Below are positions 8,218 to 16,085 of a stretch of 42,111 nucleotides of DNA, piece after piece. Position 1 is the first letter of the stretch; every line of letters starts with the position of its first letter. The stretch comes from Candidatus Poribacteria bacterium (GTDB lineage: Bacteria > Poribacteria > WGA-4E > WGA-3G), in the NCBI GenBank assembly GCA_022827185.1, contig JAJDTM010000047.1, positions 1 to 42,111 on the forward strand, given 5' to 3'. Made by a program: the position numbers and the translations under genes. A model generated the notes under the pieces. It saw only the letters and a program-made list of their open reading frames with translations. It had not been told where the DNA came from and did not search any database.

Positions 8218-8979
8218 ATGGGAATCATAGATTGGTTAAATACAAATAGTGGCGCGATAATAGGGATTGCCATTGTTGTACTTGTGGGTGTCATTGGTTA
8301 TTACACCTATCTGACGTGGCGACTCCTAAAAGCCAATAACACACCTGAAATTGCAATATCTCTCCGGTGCCATGAAGCACACGTTAGCCTTGTCATGCTC
8401 TGTGTGGAAAATATAGGGACAGGGGCAGCCCGGAATCTACAGTTTGTAACAAAACCTGCTTCTATACCGTGTCTTGACATACCATTCGAGAAAATCGGTT
8501 TTCTCAAGGGCGGAATTGCTTACTTTGAACCGAGGCGGAAAATTGAGCAGTTTTTGGTCAATGTAATGGATAAATATGATGAACTCAAGCAAACACAACT
8601 TGAGATTACCGTTAAATATAAGGATGCCGTGGATCACGAGCACGAGCGCACATTTCATCTCGATTTTAGCGAGAACGAAGGCTTCTCACATATTGACAGA
8701 CCTCCGCTTTTTGAGATAGCGGAGGCCACTAAAAAGTTACAGGAAGATGTCAACAGCATTGCCACTGGATCTCGAAAACCGGTAATTCTGACTGAACCCG
8801 TATTTGAGCATAGGATACGGAGGCATACTGACTTTCTGGAGAGTCGCATAAGTCAATACCCGCATAATATTCAAAGCAAAATTTTACAGAAAGTAGACTT
8901 CCTTATTCAAGATCAAGATCGGGAAATACGTCAAAAATCGCAGAATGATGAGACAGCAACGGACGCGAATTCGTCATAA
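8218..8979 (+). CDS. Membrane-anchored protein of unknown function
   Basis: This 253-residue protein has one N-terminal membrane helix (about residues 12-33, AIIGIAIVVLVGVIGYYTYL). A soluble domain beginning NNTPEIAISLRCHEAHVSLVM follows, with the segment VENIGTGAARNLQF. The pattern of a conserved asparagine-rich turn and beta-strands recalls small membrane-tethered proteins seen in many genomes under hypothetical names. The C-terminal third is helical and charged. ATG 8218 has an AAGGAG site. It follows the restriction enzyme by 26 bases and precedes the toxin-antitoxin pair by 16 bases, so it may be a member of the defence cluster. I do not recognise a named family. Confidence 0.7.
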   Translation: MGIIDWLNTNSGAIIGIAIVVLVGVIGYYTYLTWRLLKANNTPEIAISLRCHEAHVSLVMLCVENIGTGAARNLQFVTKPASIPCLDIPFEKIGFLKGGIAYFEPRRKIEQFLVNVMDKYDELKQTQLEITVKYKDAVDHEHERTFHLDFSENEGFSHIDRPPLFEIAEATKKLQEDVNSIATGSRKPVILTEPVFEHRIRRHTDFLESRISQYPHNIQSKILQKVDFLIQDQDREIRQKSQNDETATDANSS

Positions 8980-8995
8980 AAAGGAGATGAAACAG

Positions 8996-9220
8996 ATGAC
9001 GGTTACAGTTTATAGTTATCCGAATAATAATTTACATTTAGAAATCCTTGATAGTGTTGAGGATACGTCTTTCGGTAAAAAATCGAAGTTATCTCTTGAG
9101 GAACGTATGGCTCTACTTGACGAGATAGCGGATATGGCAATGAAATTTGCTGGTCCGGACCCTCAACCATTGTCTGATTATGCTATGAGTCGCGAAGGAA
9201 TATACGAAGATCATCCATAG
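8996..9220 (+). CDS. Antitoxin candidate paired with a VapC-like toxin
   Basis: This 74-residue acidic protein lies directly upstream of a PIN-domain gene with a gap of two bases, the classical layout of VapBC modules. Its C-terminus (LSDYAMSREGIYEDHP) resembles the toxin-wrapping tails of VapB-type antitoxins. The N-terminal part (VTVYSYPNNNLHLEIL) does not show a clear AbrB or ribbon-helix-helix DNA-binding motif. I start it at ATG 8996 because GGAG at 8983-8986 is nine bases upstream; ATG 8987 is too close to that site and the frame upstream overlaps the previous gene. Antitoxins of this kind usually repress their own operon; no operator was recognised. Confidence 0.75.
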   Translation: MTVTVYSYPNNNLHLEILDSVEDTSFGKKSKLSLEERMALLDEIADMAMKFAGPDPQPLSDYAMSREGIYEDHP

Positions 9221-9222
9221 AC

Positions 9223-9666
9223 ATGATTTATCTGGTCGATACCAATATTTTATTACGTATTGCACGTCCTGTTGATCCACGTTATCGCGTTACTGAAAAA
9301 GCAGTACGTGAATTAGAAACGAGAGAACATCAGTTACAGACCACATTGCAAAATTTCTCGGAATTCTGGAACGTGTCGACTCGACCTACTGATCAAAACG
9401 GCTTTGGAAATACATTGCTGGAAACAAATAGACTTTTATCTCGCTTGGAAGAGTTTTTCTCTTTGCTACCCGATTCACCTGAGGTCTATCCGATATGGAG
9501 ACGACTGGTCGTCGATTATGATGTGTCGGGTGTTCAGGTTCACGATGCTCGACTGGCCGCGTCAATGATAGTTCACAACGTAAAACATATCCTGACTTTC
9601 AACGGAACAGATTTTGAACGCTATAAATCCGAAGGAATTGTCGCTGTGGATCCAGCAACAGTTTAG
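9223..9666 (+). CDS. vapC: PIN-domain ribonuclease toxin, VapC-like
   Basis: This 147-residue PIN domain shows the expected acidic residues: Asp6 in VDTN, Glu46 in SEFWNV, Asp107 in VHDARLAA and Asp129 in NGTDF. These bind magnesium or manganese in VapC toxins, which cleave specific RNAs such as tRNAs. The length is normal and all catalytic residues are present, so it is likely active. It begins two bases after the antitoxin stop. The substrate RNA cannot be inferred. Confidence 0.9.
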   Translation: MIYLVDTNILLRIARPVDPRYRVTEKAVRELETREHQLQTTLQNFSEFWNVSTRPTDQNGFGNTLLETNRLLSRLEEFFSLLPDSPEVYPIWRRLVVDYDVSGVQVHDARLAASMIVHNVKHILTFNGTDFERYKSEGIVAVDPATV

Positions 9667-9801
9667 CCATCAATTGAAATCATCTTGGAATTTTTTCAAG
9701 AGAAACAACACAATTCGCAACAAACTGAATATGTAAAACAAAGATGTCTCAAAACACTGAGGAAATGGTTTTCAATTTTACTAAATCAGGTAGAACACTT
9801 T

Positions 9802-10734
9802 ATGAACCGATTTTTTACATATACCTTTATTGTAGGTCTCATTTTCGCATGTCTGCCCGCAGCAGCGGATAGCACAGATATTCACGAAAACGCCGGCACC
9901 CGCGCCATGACATTCCTAAAAATCGGGGTAGGTGCAAAGGCAATAGGGATGGGTGAATCCCAAGTCGCTGCGACCGATGACCTGTACGCCTCATTTTGGA
10001 ACCCCGCGGGCCTCGCACGTCTTGAAGAAACACAACTCGCGCTCATGCACAACGAATGGTTCGCCGGCATCAATCACGAATTCGTCGGTGTCGCGCTTCC
10101 GATTAAAAGTATCGGCACCTTCGGTGTGAGTTCAAGTTTCCTATCTTTCGGTGAATTGCAAGGACGTGATCGGGAAGGGAACGAGACGACTATTTTTCGT
10201 CCCTATGATCTGGCATTAATCTTCTCGTATGCCCGAAGTTTGGGGAGTTCACTCGCCTTTGGTGTGAATGCAAAATTCTTGCGCGAACAGATCGCTGACG
10301 AAACCGGCACCGGCATCGCCTTTGATCTCGGCGGGTTATATACCTTCACCGGCGTACCGTTGTCGTTGGGGTTCAATGCACAGCACGTCGGACCGCGAGT
10401 GAAGTTTATCGAGGAGGCGTTCGGTTTACCTGTCACCATCAGGGTCGGCGCGGCATATAAACTCTGGGATGACGCGTTCATTCTAACAACGGACATCATC
10501 CGTCCCTCTGACAACGATATTGCTATAGGCATCGGAGCAGGCTACACGATAGGCAATATCTTACAACTCCGCACCGGCTACAAATACAGGATCGGCGGCA
10601 ACGATTTAGGCGCGATTTCGGGGCTTAGAAGCGGTTTCGGACTCACACTTCGGCAGTTTCAGATCGATTACGCACTCGTACCGTTTGGTGTACTCGGATT
10701 GACACACCGCTTCTCATTGGTCGCCAGTTTTTAG
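9802..10734 (+). CDS. PorV/PorQ-like outer-membrane protein (UPF0164 type)
   Basis: From ATG 9802 this 310-residue protein has a signal peptide (FTYTFIVGLIFACLPAAADS). The opening AGTRAMTFLKIGVGAKAIGMGESQVAATDDLYASFWNPAGLA pattern of the PorV/FadL-like family follows, known in Bacteroidetes Type IX secretion shuttles and related beta-barrels. The rest is beta-barrel-like and ends in phenylalanine (THRFSLVASF), as expected for BAM recognition. The frame is open further upstream to 9685, but the extension lacks a signal peptide at its start, so 9802 is preferred. It may export, shuttle or anchor secreted proteins. The 3' end overlaps the convergent amidotransferase gene by four bases. Confidence 0.85.
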   Translation: MNRFFTYTFIVGLIFACLPAAADSTDIHENAGTRAMTFLKIGVGAKAIGMGESQVAATDDLYASFWNPAGLARLEETQLALMHNEWFAGINHEFVGVALPIKSIGTFGVSSSFLSFGELQGRDREGNETTIFRPYDLALIFSYARSLGSSLAFGVNAKFLREQIADETGTGIAFDLGGLYTFTGVPLSLGFNAQHVGPRVKFIEEAFGLPVTIRVGAAYKLWDDAFILTTDIIRPSDNDIAIGIGAGYTIGNILQLRTGYKYRIGGNDLGAISGLRSGFGLTLRQFQIDYALVPFGVLGLTHRFSLVASF

Positions 10735-11423
10735 TGGGACGCAGCCGCAATAAACGCTTCAAATAATTTACGCCTGTGTTCACGGAATTCATCGGTCTGG
10801 ATCATCCGTTCCGGGTGATATTGCACGCCAAGTCCAAACTTCTTTGATGGATTTTCTATTGCTTCAATAACGCCATCTTCTGATCGCGCGGTAACAACAA
10901 ACCCCTCACCAATTTCATCTACTGCTTGATGATGAGCGGAATTGACTTCATCTGCGCTTTTACCTACAATCTTGATTAACCGGCTGCCGTGTTCAATTTC
11001 AATCTCATGTTGGGAATCTTCTGTATTTTCTTTTGCAGGATGCGTCAAAGGGTCTATAATTTGAGAAGGCACATCTTGGTACAGGCTACCTCCCATTGCA
11101 ACACTCATCACCTGAATCCCACGGCAAATGCCAAAGACGGGGAGGTCCGCCTCTATTTTTTCGCGACATAACGGCAGCTCCAGTTCATCGCGCGCTTCAT
11201 TAACATACTTCAAGGATGGATGCCACGCTTGATCAAAATTATCCGGATGAATATCGCCACCACCCGTTAGCAAAAGTCCATCAATATCAGTGAATTCAGA
11301 ATCCGATACACCGGGATATAGAATGCGAGGGATACCGCCAAATTCTTCAATCGCGCAGATATAGTTCTTAGAAGTCCCAGTAACACTATTAGATGAAAAT
11401 GTAATTCCGATAATGGGTTTCAT
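10731..11423 (-). CDS. Class I glutamine amidotransferase-like hydrolase (peptidase C26 / PuuD type)
   Basis: This 230-residue protein has the class I amidotransferase triad: Cys100 in FGICRG, His203 and Glu205 in QYHPE. Other family marks are LLLTGGGDIHP near residue 51 and NSAHHQAVD near 161. Members hydrolyse gamma-glutamyl bonds, for example gamma-glutamyl-GABA in putrescine breakdown. No putrescine genes are nearby, so the substrate is uncertain. The ATG at 11423 follows an AAAAGGAGA site, and a TTGCTA-N18-TATAAT promoter lies upstream. The gene appears monocistronic. Confidence 0.9.
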   Translation of the reverse strand: MKPIIGITFSSNSVTGTSKNYICAIEEFGGIPRILYPGVSDSEFTDIDGLLLTGGGDIHPDNFDQAWHPSLKYVNEARDELELPLCREKIEADLPVFGICRGIQVMSVAMGGSLYQDVPSQIIDPLTHPAKENTEDSQHEIEIEHGSRLIKIVGKSADEVNSAHHQAVDEIGEGFVVTARSEDGVIEAIENPSKKFGLGVQYHPERMIQTDEFREHRRKLFEAFIAAASH

Positions 11424-11463
11424 TAATATAATTGTCTCCTTTTAAGTCGTTTTCTTTCCTTAA

Positions 11464-11493
11464 ATTATACCTTATTTTTCCAGCAAATAGCAA
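11464..11493 (-). promoter_or_regulatory. Promoter of the C26 hydrolase gene
   Basis: On the minus strand, TTGCTA (11493-11488) and a perfect TATAAT (11469-11464) are separated by 18 bases. Transcription would start near 11457, giving a leader of about 35 bases that contains the AAAAGGAGA site. Confidence 0.7.
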
Positions 11494-11525
11494 CCGAATC
11501 TGATTCGCGTTTACGTTGTAAGAAA

Positions 11526-11557
11526 CTGACAACTGACAACTGAGTACTGATAACTCC
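11526..11557 (+). repeat. Heptamer repeat tract
   Basis: Four heptamers related to ACTGACA, ACTGAGT and ACTGATA lie between two divergent promoters (11464-11493 minus and 11568-11596 plus). It is the same family as the tract at 2106-2163. Confidence 0.75.
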
Positions 11558-11567
11558 TAAATCGCGT

Positions 11568-11596
11568 TTGCATTGTACGGAGATGCATGGTATAAT
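11568..11596 (+). promoter_or_regulatory. Strong sigma-70 promoter upstream of the DUF6807 gene
   Basis: TTGCAT (11568-11573) and a perfect TATAAT (11591-11596) are separated by 17 bases. The predicted transcription start, near 11603, lies only about nine bases before ATG 11612, so the transcript would be almost leaderless. This argues against using the in-frame TTG at 11573 as a start. Confidence 0.75.
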
Positions 11597-11611
11597 TTGC
11601 ACATAGCATTT

Positions 11612-12373
11612 ATGTTACACGAATTTAACGAAAAAGAATTATCCATCACAGAAGACGACGCACCGATACTCACTTGTTATCATGGCGGCGATGTGGCTCG
11701 TCCGCCATATCTACATCCGCTTTATACACCCAACGGACAGGTGGTAACGGATGACACGAGCATCGGGCATCAGCGTCCGCCGGGAATCTGTTTTATTCAC
11801 GGGACCGTCAACGCTGCGCAGCTGAATCACGATGAAATTACGCGCGAAACAGAGGCAGCTTCAGCGAGATTTTCTATTGTCACGACGTGGAAAAATGCCA
11901 AGGAGCCGTTCCTGATAGAAACCTGCACAGTGGAAGTCCATCCGCGTCAAACTGAGGCGCAGGTCTTGGACATGCAAATCTCACTGCAGGCACCGAGTAG
12001 ACCGATCGAATTTACAGGAGACATAGGACTCGGTTACCTCGCTGTTGAGATGGAGTACCGCAAAGCCGCAGACGCAGACGGACGGATCGGTGAATCAGAA
12101 GTGAATGGAAATCTGTCGGCGTGGGGAACACTCTGCGGACTCACGGCTGCCGAGCAAGAGGCGGTCGGTGTCGCTATCTTCCCGCATCCGTCAAACGGCG
12201 AGACGACGTTTCACGCAGAAGACGCATCATTCGGATACCTCTTCGCACAGGCAGCACCGTTCACAGTGGATGCAGGTTCAACGCACACGTTAAAATACCG
12301 AGTACTCGCATACACTGGAGACCTCTTCACAGTGGATGTGTGGGGCTATCATCAAGATTACACGGATATGTAA
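11612..12373 (+). CDS. PmoA-like / DUF6807 family protein
   Basis: From ATG 11612 this is a 253-residue protein. The segment YHGGDVARPPYLHPLYTPNG followed by GHQRPPGICF matches the pattern of the family labelled PmoA or DUF6807, where a tyrosine-histidine start, a PYLHPLYTP core and a later H-x-R/P-P-G motif are conserved. Despite the PmoA label the biochemical role is not established; genes often sit near sugar or glycoside metabolism. There is no signal peptide. The start is chosen from the promoter position. miaB follows after five bases, which suggests a shared transcript. Confidence 0.75.
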   Translation: MLHEFNEKELSITEDDAPILTCYHGGDVARPPYLHPLYTPNGQVVTDDTSIGHQRPPGICFIHGTVNAAQLNHDEITRETEAASARFSIVTTWKNAKEPFLIETCTVEVHPRQTEAQVLDMQISLQAPSRPIEFTGDIGLGYLAVEMEYRKAADADGRIGESEVNGNLSAWGTLCGLTAAEQEAVGVAIFPHPSNGETTFHAEDASFGYLFAQAAPFTVDAGSTHTLKYRVLAYTGDLFTVDVWGYHQDYTDM

Positions 12374-12378
12374 AGATT

Positions 12379-13809
12379 ATGAAAGACCAGACGCTTTTCC
12401 CACTCTATAATAAAGGTGAGCACGTAGAAACACCCCAACCGCCGTCTCAAAAATCACAAAGTGTTCCGCACGCACACGCGCGCCATGTCTACATCGAAAC
12501 TTACGGCTGCCAGATGAACGTGAGTGATAGCGAATTAATGGCAGGCATCTTAACGCAGAGCGGACACCAGACCGTGACGCATATTGACGACGCAGATGTT
12601 GTGCTTGTCAATACGTGCGCGATACGGGAAAACGCGGAAACGAAAGTCATCAATCGACTCAAGCATCTCAACCATCGCAAACGTCGGCAGCCGGAACTCA
12701 TTATCGGGGTCTGTGGTTGTATGGCACAGCACCTCCGGGACAAACTTTTAGACGCAGCCCCCTATGTTGATCTCGTGATGGGACCGGATGCATATCGGAA
12801 TCTGCCCGTAGCACTCGATTCTCTGATAGGTGGCGTAGAAGCACACGTCTCTTTGAAGGACCGAGACCCGTTCCTCGGATTACGGTTGGACAAAAGCGAG
12901 GATTACGCCGACGTCGCGCCTATCCGAAAAGAAGGGATTCGAGCGTGGCTCACGATTCAGCGCGGCTGTGATAAGATGTGTACCTTCTGCATCGTCCCCT
13001 TCGTCCGTGGCAGAGAACGGAGCCTGCCGTTGAAACTCCTCGTTGAAGATGTTGAAAAATTGGTAGACCAAGGCTTCAAAGAGGTCGTCTTGCTCGGTCA
13101 GACCGTAAACTCTTATCGCGACAACGGCTCCGATTTTGGCGATCTTCTCTACGCTGTCGGTGAAGTGAACGGTTTAGCGCGCCTCCGATTTACCTCACCA
13201 CACCCCGCAGACGCAACTGAGAGTATGATTGACGCAATGGCAAGTTCTCCGACTGTCTGTAAGCATTTACATCTCCCGTTACAATCGGGTTCGACGCCAG
13301 TGCTTGAACGGATGCGCCGCACCTACACCGCAGAGGAATATCGTGATCTCGTCTCGAAACTCCGAGAACGCATTCCAAATATTTCCCTTTCCACCGATAT
13401 TATCGTCGGTTTCTGTGGTGAAACCGACGCAGAGTTTAGGCAAACCTATCAGATGATGGCGGACATCCGGTACGATTCGGCGTTCATGTTCAAGTATTCC
13501 GAACGTGACGGAACACTCGCACACAAAGCCCTCCCTGATGATGTGCCAGAAGCAGAAAAAGGGGAACGCCTGAAACAGATTATTGAACTCCAAGAACAGA
13601 TTTCAGCGGACATCAACACTGCCGCCGTCGGTGATACCGTCACAGTACTTGTGGAAGGTGAATCGCGTCGCGAAGCAGATAAATACCACGGAAAGACGGA
13701 CGGTTTCAAAACGACTGTATTTCCGAAAGCCGATAGCGGAATCGGCGATGTTGTTAACGTTCATATTCACAGCACCACAGCACATACTTTGATTGGACAG
13801 ATCGTCTGA
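12379..13809 (+). CDS. miaB: tRNA-2-methylthio-N6-dimethylallyladenosine synthase MiaB
   Basis: This 476-residue radical-SAM methylthiotransferase adds a methylthio group to i6A37 of tRNAs. The N-terminal methylthiotransferase domain opens with YIETYGCQMNVSDSE. Its cluster cysteines are in YGCQ, NTCAIRE and GVCGCMAQ, and the radical-SAM cluster is CDKMCTFC near residue 199. A C-terminal TRAM domain (AVGDTVTVLVEGESR) binds tRNA. The frame is open upstream to 12121, but that region is inside the preceding gene, so ATG 12379, right after that gene's stop, is used. It overlaps the next gene at TGATG. Confidence 0.96.
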   Translation: MKDQTLFPLYNKGEHVETPQPPSQKSQSVPHAHARHVYIETYGCQMNVSDSELMAGILTQSGHQTVTHIDDADVVLVNTCAIRENAETKVINRLKHLNHRKRRQPELIIGVCGCMAQHLRDKLLDAAPYVDLVMGPDAYRNLPVALDSLIGGVEAHVSLKDRDPFLGLRLDKSEDYADVAPIRKEGIRAWLTIQRGCDKMCTFCIVPFVRGRERSLPLKLLVEDVEKLVDQGFKEVVLLGQTVNSYRDNGSDFGDLLYAVGEVNGLARLRFTSPHPADATESMIDAMASSPTVCKHLHLPLQSGSTPVLERMRRTYTAEEYRDLVSKLRERIPNISLSTDIIVGFCGETDAEFRQTYQMMADIRYDSAFMFKYSERDGTLAHKALPDDVPEAEKGERLKQIIELQEQISADINTAAVGDTVTVLVEGESRREADKYHGKTDGFKTTVFPKADSGIGDVVNVHIHSTTAHTLIGQIV

Positions 13810-14594
13810 TGGACAAACTTAGGATTAAAAACAAGGTCGAAATCGAGAAGATGAAGCGGAGCGGCAAGGCAGCAGCGACCGTGCTAAGGCGTATCGGAGA
13901 GGCGATTGCTCCAGGCGTATCGACCGCCGACTTGGAACAGATCTCACGGGATACGATTGCTGAAGTCAACGCTGTCTCTTCTTTCTTAGGCTATCAGCTA
14001 CCAGAACATGAGCCTTATCCCGCCACGATATGTACCTCCATTAACGATGTCGTCATCCACGGGATTCCTGATAAAAGTCAAGTTGTAAAAGAAGGCGATA
14101 TTATCGGAATTGATACTGCTGTCAGTATTGACGGCTATCACGGTGATAACGCATACACTTTTCCGGTTGGGAATATCTCGCCAGTAGCGGAACGGCTGCT
14201 TGAAGCAACACGAAACTCCCTATATGATGCGATTGCTGAAGCAAAACCGGGGAACCGTATCGGTGACATCTCTTCCAAATTACAGAACGGCGCGGAGTCC
14301 AAAGGGTTCTCCGTACTCCAGAGTTTTGCTGGACACGGGATCGGGCGGAATCTCCATGAGGCACCGGAGATCCCCTGCATCGGCGTCGCCGGACGCGGGT
14401 TACGGCTAAGACCGGGCATGGTACTCGCCATTGAAACCATGGTGAACGTCGGACTCCCCGATGTACAGATGCTCGCAGACGGCTGGACGATTACGACAGC
14501 AGACGGTTCGTTGTCTGCACTCTTTGAACATACGGTAGTAATCCTTTCTGACGGCCCCGAAATTCTAACGGGGAGTACGCTCTGGGATTTTTAA
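13809..14594 (+). CDS. map: Methionine aminopeptidase, type I
   Basis: This 261-residue enzyme removes the initiator methionine from new proteins. All metal ligands and catalytic residues are visible: His84 (VIHG), Asp102 (IDTAV), Asp113 (GYHGD), His176 (GHGIG), Glu209 (AIETM) and Glu240 (FEHTV). The IETM sequence replaces the more common IEPM, a conservative change next to the ligand. The ATG overlaps the stop of miaB (TGATG), so translation is coupled. It probably belongs to a housekeeping operon with miaB and the cytochrome-c biogenesis genes. Confidence 0.95.
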   Translation: MDKLRIKNKVEIEKMKRSGKAAATVLRRIGEAIAPGVSTADLEQISRDTIAEVNAVSSFLGYQLPEHEPYPATICTSINDVVIHGIPDKSQVVKEGDIIGIDTAVSIDGYHGDNAYTFPVGNISPVAERLLEATRNSLYDAIAEAKPGNRIGDISSKLQNGAESKGFSVLQSFAGHGIGRNLHEAPEIPCIGVAGRGLRLRPGMVLAIETMVNVGLPDVQMLADGWTITTADGSLSALFEHTVVILSDGPEILTGSTLWDF

Positions 14595-14602
14595 AAGAAA
14601 AA

Positions 14603-15268
14603 ATGAAAATTATAGCCGTTATCACCGCAATCCTCATCTTCATCTCACTCTATCTCATTTTCGGATACGCACGCATTGAAGGCACGATGCTTGAAGTGCA
14701 GAAGATTTTTTACTACCACGTTTCTGCGGCACTCACCGTTTTTGTCGCGTTTGGTGTTAACTGTGTATTCAGTCTCAAGTACCTCATCCAACGAAAACCT
14801 AACGATGATCTACTCGCAGTCGCTGCTGCCGAGCTCGGTCTCATTTTCTGCACTATCGCGCTCCTCTCCGGTCCCATTTGGGCGCGATATGCTTGGAATA
14901 CGTGGTGGAACTGGGAGGCGCGCCTGACAAGCACGCTTGTGCTCTGGCTCATGTACATCGGTTATTTTATCCTCCGATCGGCGTTAGAGGACGATAAACG
15001 TGGTGTCTATTCTGCAGTACTCGGAATTATCGCCTATCTTGATGTACCGATTGTCTATTACGCCGTAGATATCTGGCAGGGTGGATTACATCCCGACCGT
15101 GGCACAAAATGGAGCCTTGAGACGACAATGCGACATACATGGATGATAGCACTGATTGCACTCATTATGCTCTTTACGCTGCTGCTAATCGTCCGGTATC
15201 AGATGAAAAAAGCACAAGCGCGCTATGAGATAATTCAACAGAAATACCTTGAGGAGGCATCTGGATGA
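14603..15268 (+). CDS. ccmC: Cytochrome c biogenesis protein, CcmC-like heme handling
   Basis: This 221-residue membrane protein has six hydrophobic segments. The tryptophan-rich WNTWWNWEARLTS motif near residues 98-110 is the CcmC/CcsA heme-binding signature, with glutamate in place of the usual aspartate. Histidines that may serve as heme ligands occur in FYYHVSAA (first loop) and GGLHPDRG (last loop). CcmC passes heme to CcmE in System I maturation. It overlaps the next gene by four bases (ATGA). No ccmE, ccmF or ccmAB are nearby, so the rest of the system must be elsewhere. Confidence 0.9.
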   Translation: MKIIAVITAILIFISLYLIFGYARIEGTMLEVQKIFYYHVSAALTVFVAFGVNCVFSLKYLIQRKPNDDLLAVAAAELGLIFCTIALLSGPIWARYAWNTWWNWEARLTSTLVLWLMYIGYFILRSALEDDKRGVYSAVLGIIAYLDVPIVYYAVDIWQGGLHPDRGTKWSLETTMRHTWMIALIALIMLFTLLLIVRYQMKKAQARYEIIQQKYLEEASG

Positions 15269-15609
15269 AGATATTAGTCTTAGCAAGTTTTGTGATTGTT
15301 TTGGGTCTGTTTCTTTTCGTAACCCAAGTGCCGGTTGATATCACCCCTGAGAAAGTTTCAGCGGCTGTTTCGGAAGCAGTCTCGAAATCCGAAGTCCCTG
15401 TGGATGAAGAGGTGGTGGAACAGGTCGTACTAAGTTCAATCGAGGTCCTCGAAAAAGGACAAAGCACGCGCCTGAAATACCTTGCCTCCGCCTACCTTGT
15501 TATCTGGTTGGTTTTTATGCTATATGTGTTGCGTTTGGGACAGCAGCAACAGGAATTGGATAAACGACTCGCGCAGCTTGAACAGACACCCGAAGCCGAG
15601 GAGAACTGA
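15265..15609 (+). CDS. CcmD-like membrane protein with an extra N-terminal segment
   Basis: The last 45 residues (YLASAYLVIWLVFMLYVLRL followed by a QQQQELDKRLAQLE coiled tail) are those of CcmD, the small helper of heme export, usually 40-70 residues in all. Here they are preceded by a second membrane helix (residues 3-19, ILVLASFVIVLGLFLFV) and an acidic linker of about 45 residues. That makes 114 residues with two membrane spans. The overlap with ccmC (ATGA) supports a shared role. The extra part is unusual and may hold a periplasmic domain. Confidence 0.75.
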   Translation: MKILVLASFVIVLGLFLFVTQVPVDITPEKVSAAVSEAVSKSEVPVDEEVVEQVVLSSIEVLEKGQSTRLKYLASAYLVIWLVFMLYVLRLGQQQQELDKRLAQLEQTPEAEEN

Positions 15610-15617
15610 AGGAAAAA

Positions 15618-16085
15618 ATGAAAACGTTCCTTTTCAAAACAGAACGGACAGTTGAACAACCCATCACTGAAGTTTTTGAATTCTTCTCTAACGCACATAA
15701 TCTTGCTGTGATTACGCCACCGAATTTACACTTGGAAATCCTAACCCCTGCACCGATTGAAATGGGGGTCGGAACTCGTATTGATTATCGACTGAAGCTA
15801 CACGGGATTCCTATTCGTTGGCAGAGTGAGATTACAGAGTGGAATCCACCTTATGACTTTGCGGATGAACAACGCCGCGGTCCCTACCGACTCTGGCGGC
15901 ATACGCATACCTTTGAGGAGACAGAAAACGGTGTCATCGTAGGCGATGTCGTTGAATATGCAGTTTGGGGAAATGGGATTGTCAACAAATTTTTCGTCCG
16001 GCCAGATATAGAGCAGATTTTCGCCTACCGATCCGAACAATTAGATGAGATTTTCCATCATAAGAAAAACAGCACTTCTCCATAG
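15618..16085 (+). CDS. SRPBCC-family ligand-binding protein
   Basis: This 155-residue protein begins with the pattern FKTERTVEQPITEVFEFFSNA of the START/SRPBCC fold. It continues with RIDYRLKLHGIPIRWQSEIT and FADEQRRGPYRLWRHTHTFEE, as in the group related to polyketide cyclase or dehydrase proteins. These proteins bind small hydrophobic ligands; the ligand is unknown. The start at ATG 15618 lies eight bases after the ccmD-like stop with an AAGGAA site. The 3' end overlaps the convergent transglycosylase gene by 28 bases. Confidence 0.88.
   Translation: MKTFLFKTERTVEQPITEVFEFFSNAHNLAVITPPNLHLEILTPAPIEMGVGTRIDYRLKLHGIPIRWQSEITEWNPPYDFADEQRRGPYRLWRHTHTFEETENGVIVGDVVEYAVWGNGIVNKFFVRPDIEQIFAYRSEQLDEIFHHKKNSTSP

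Noticed and set aside
12121..12378. Longer MiaB reading frame
   Set aside because: The extension lies within the DUF6807 gene in another frame and its translation is low-complexity arginine-rich noise; ATG 12379 gives the normal MiaB start.
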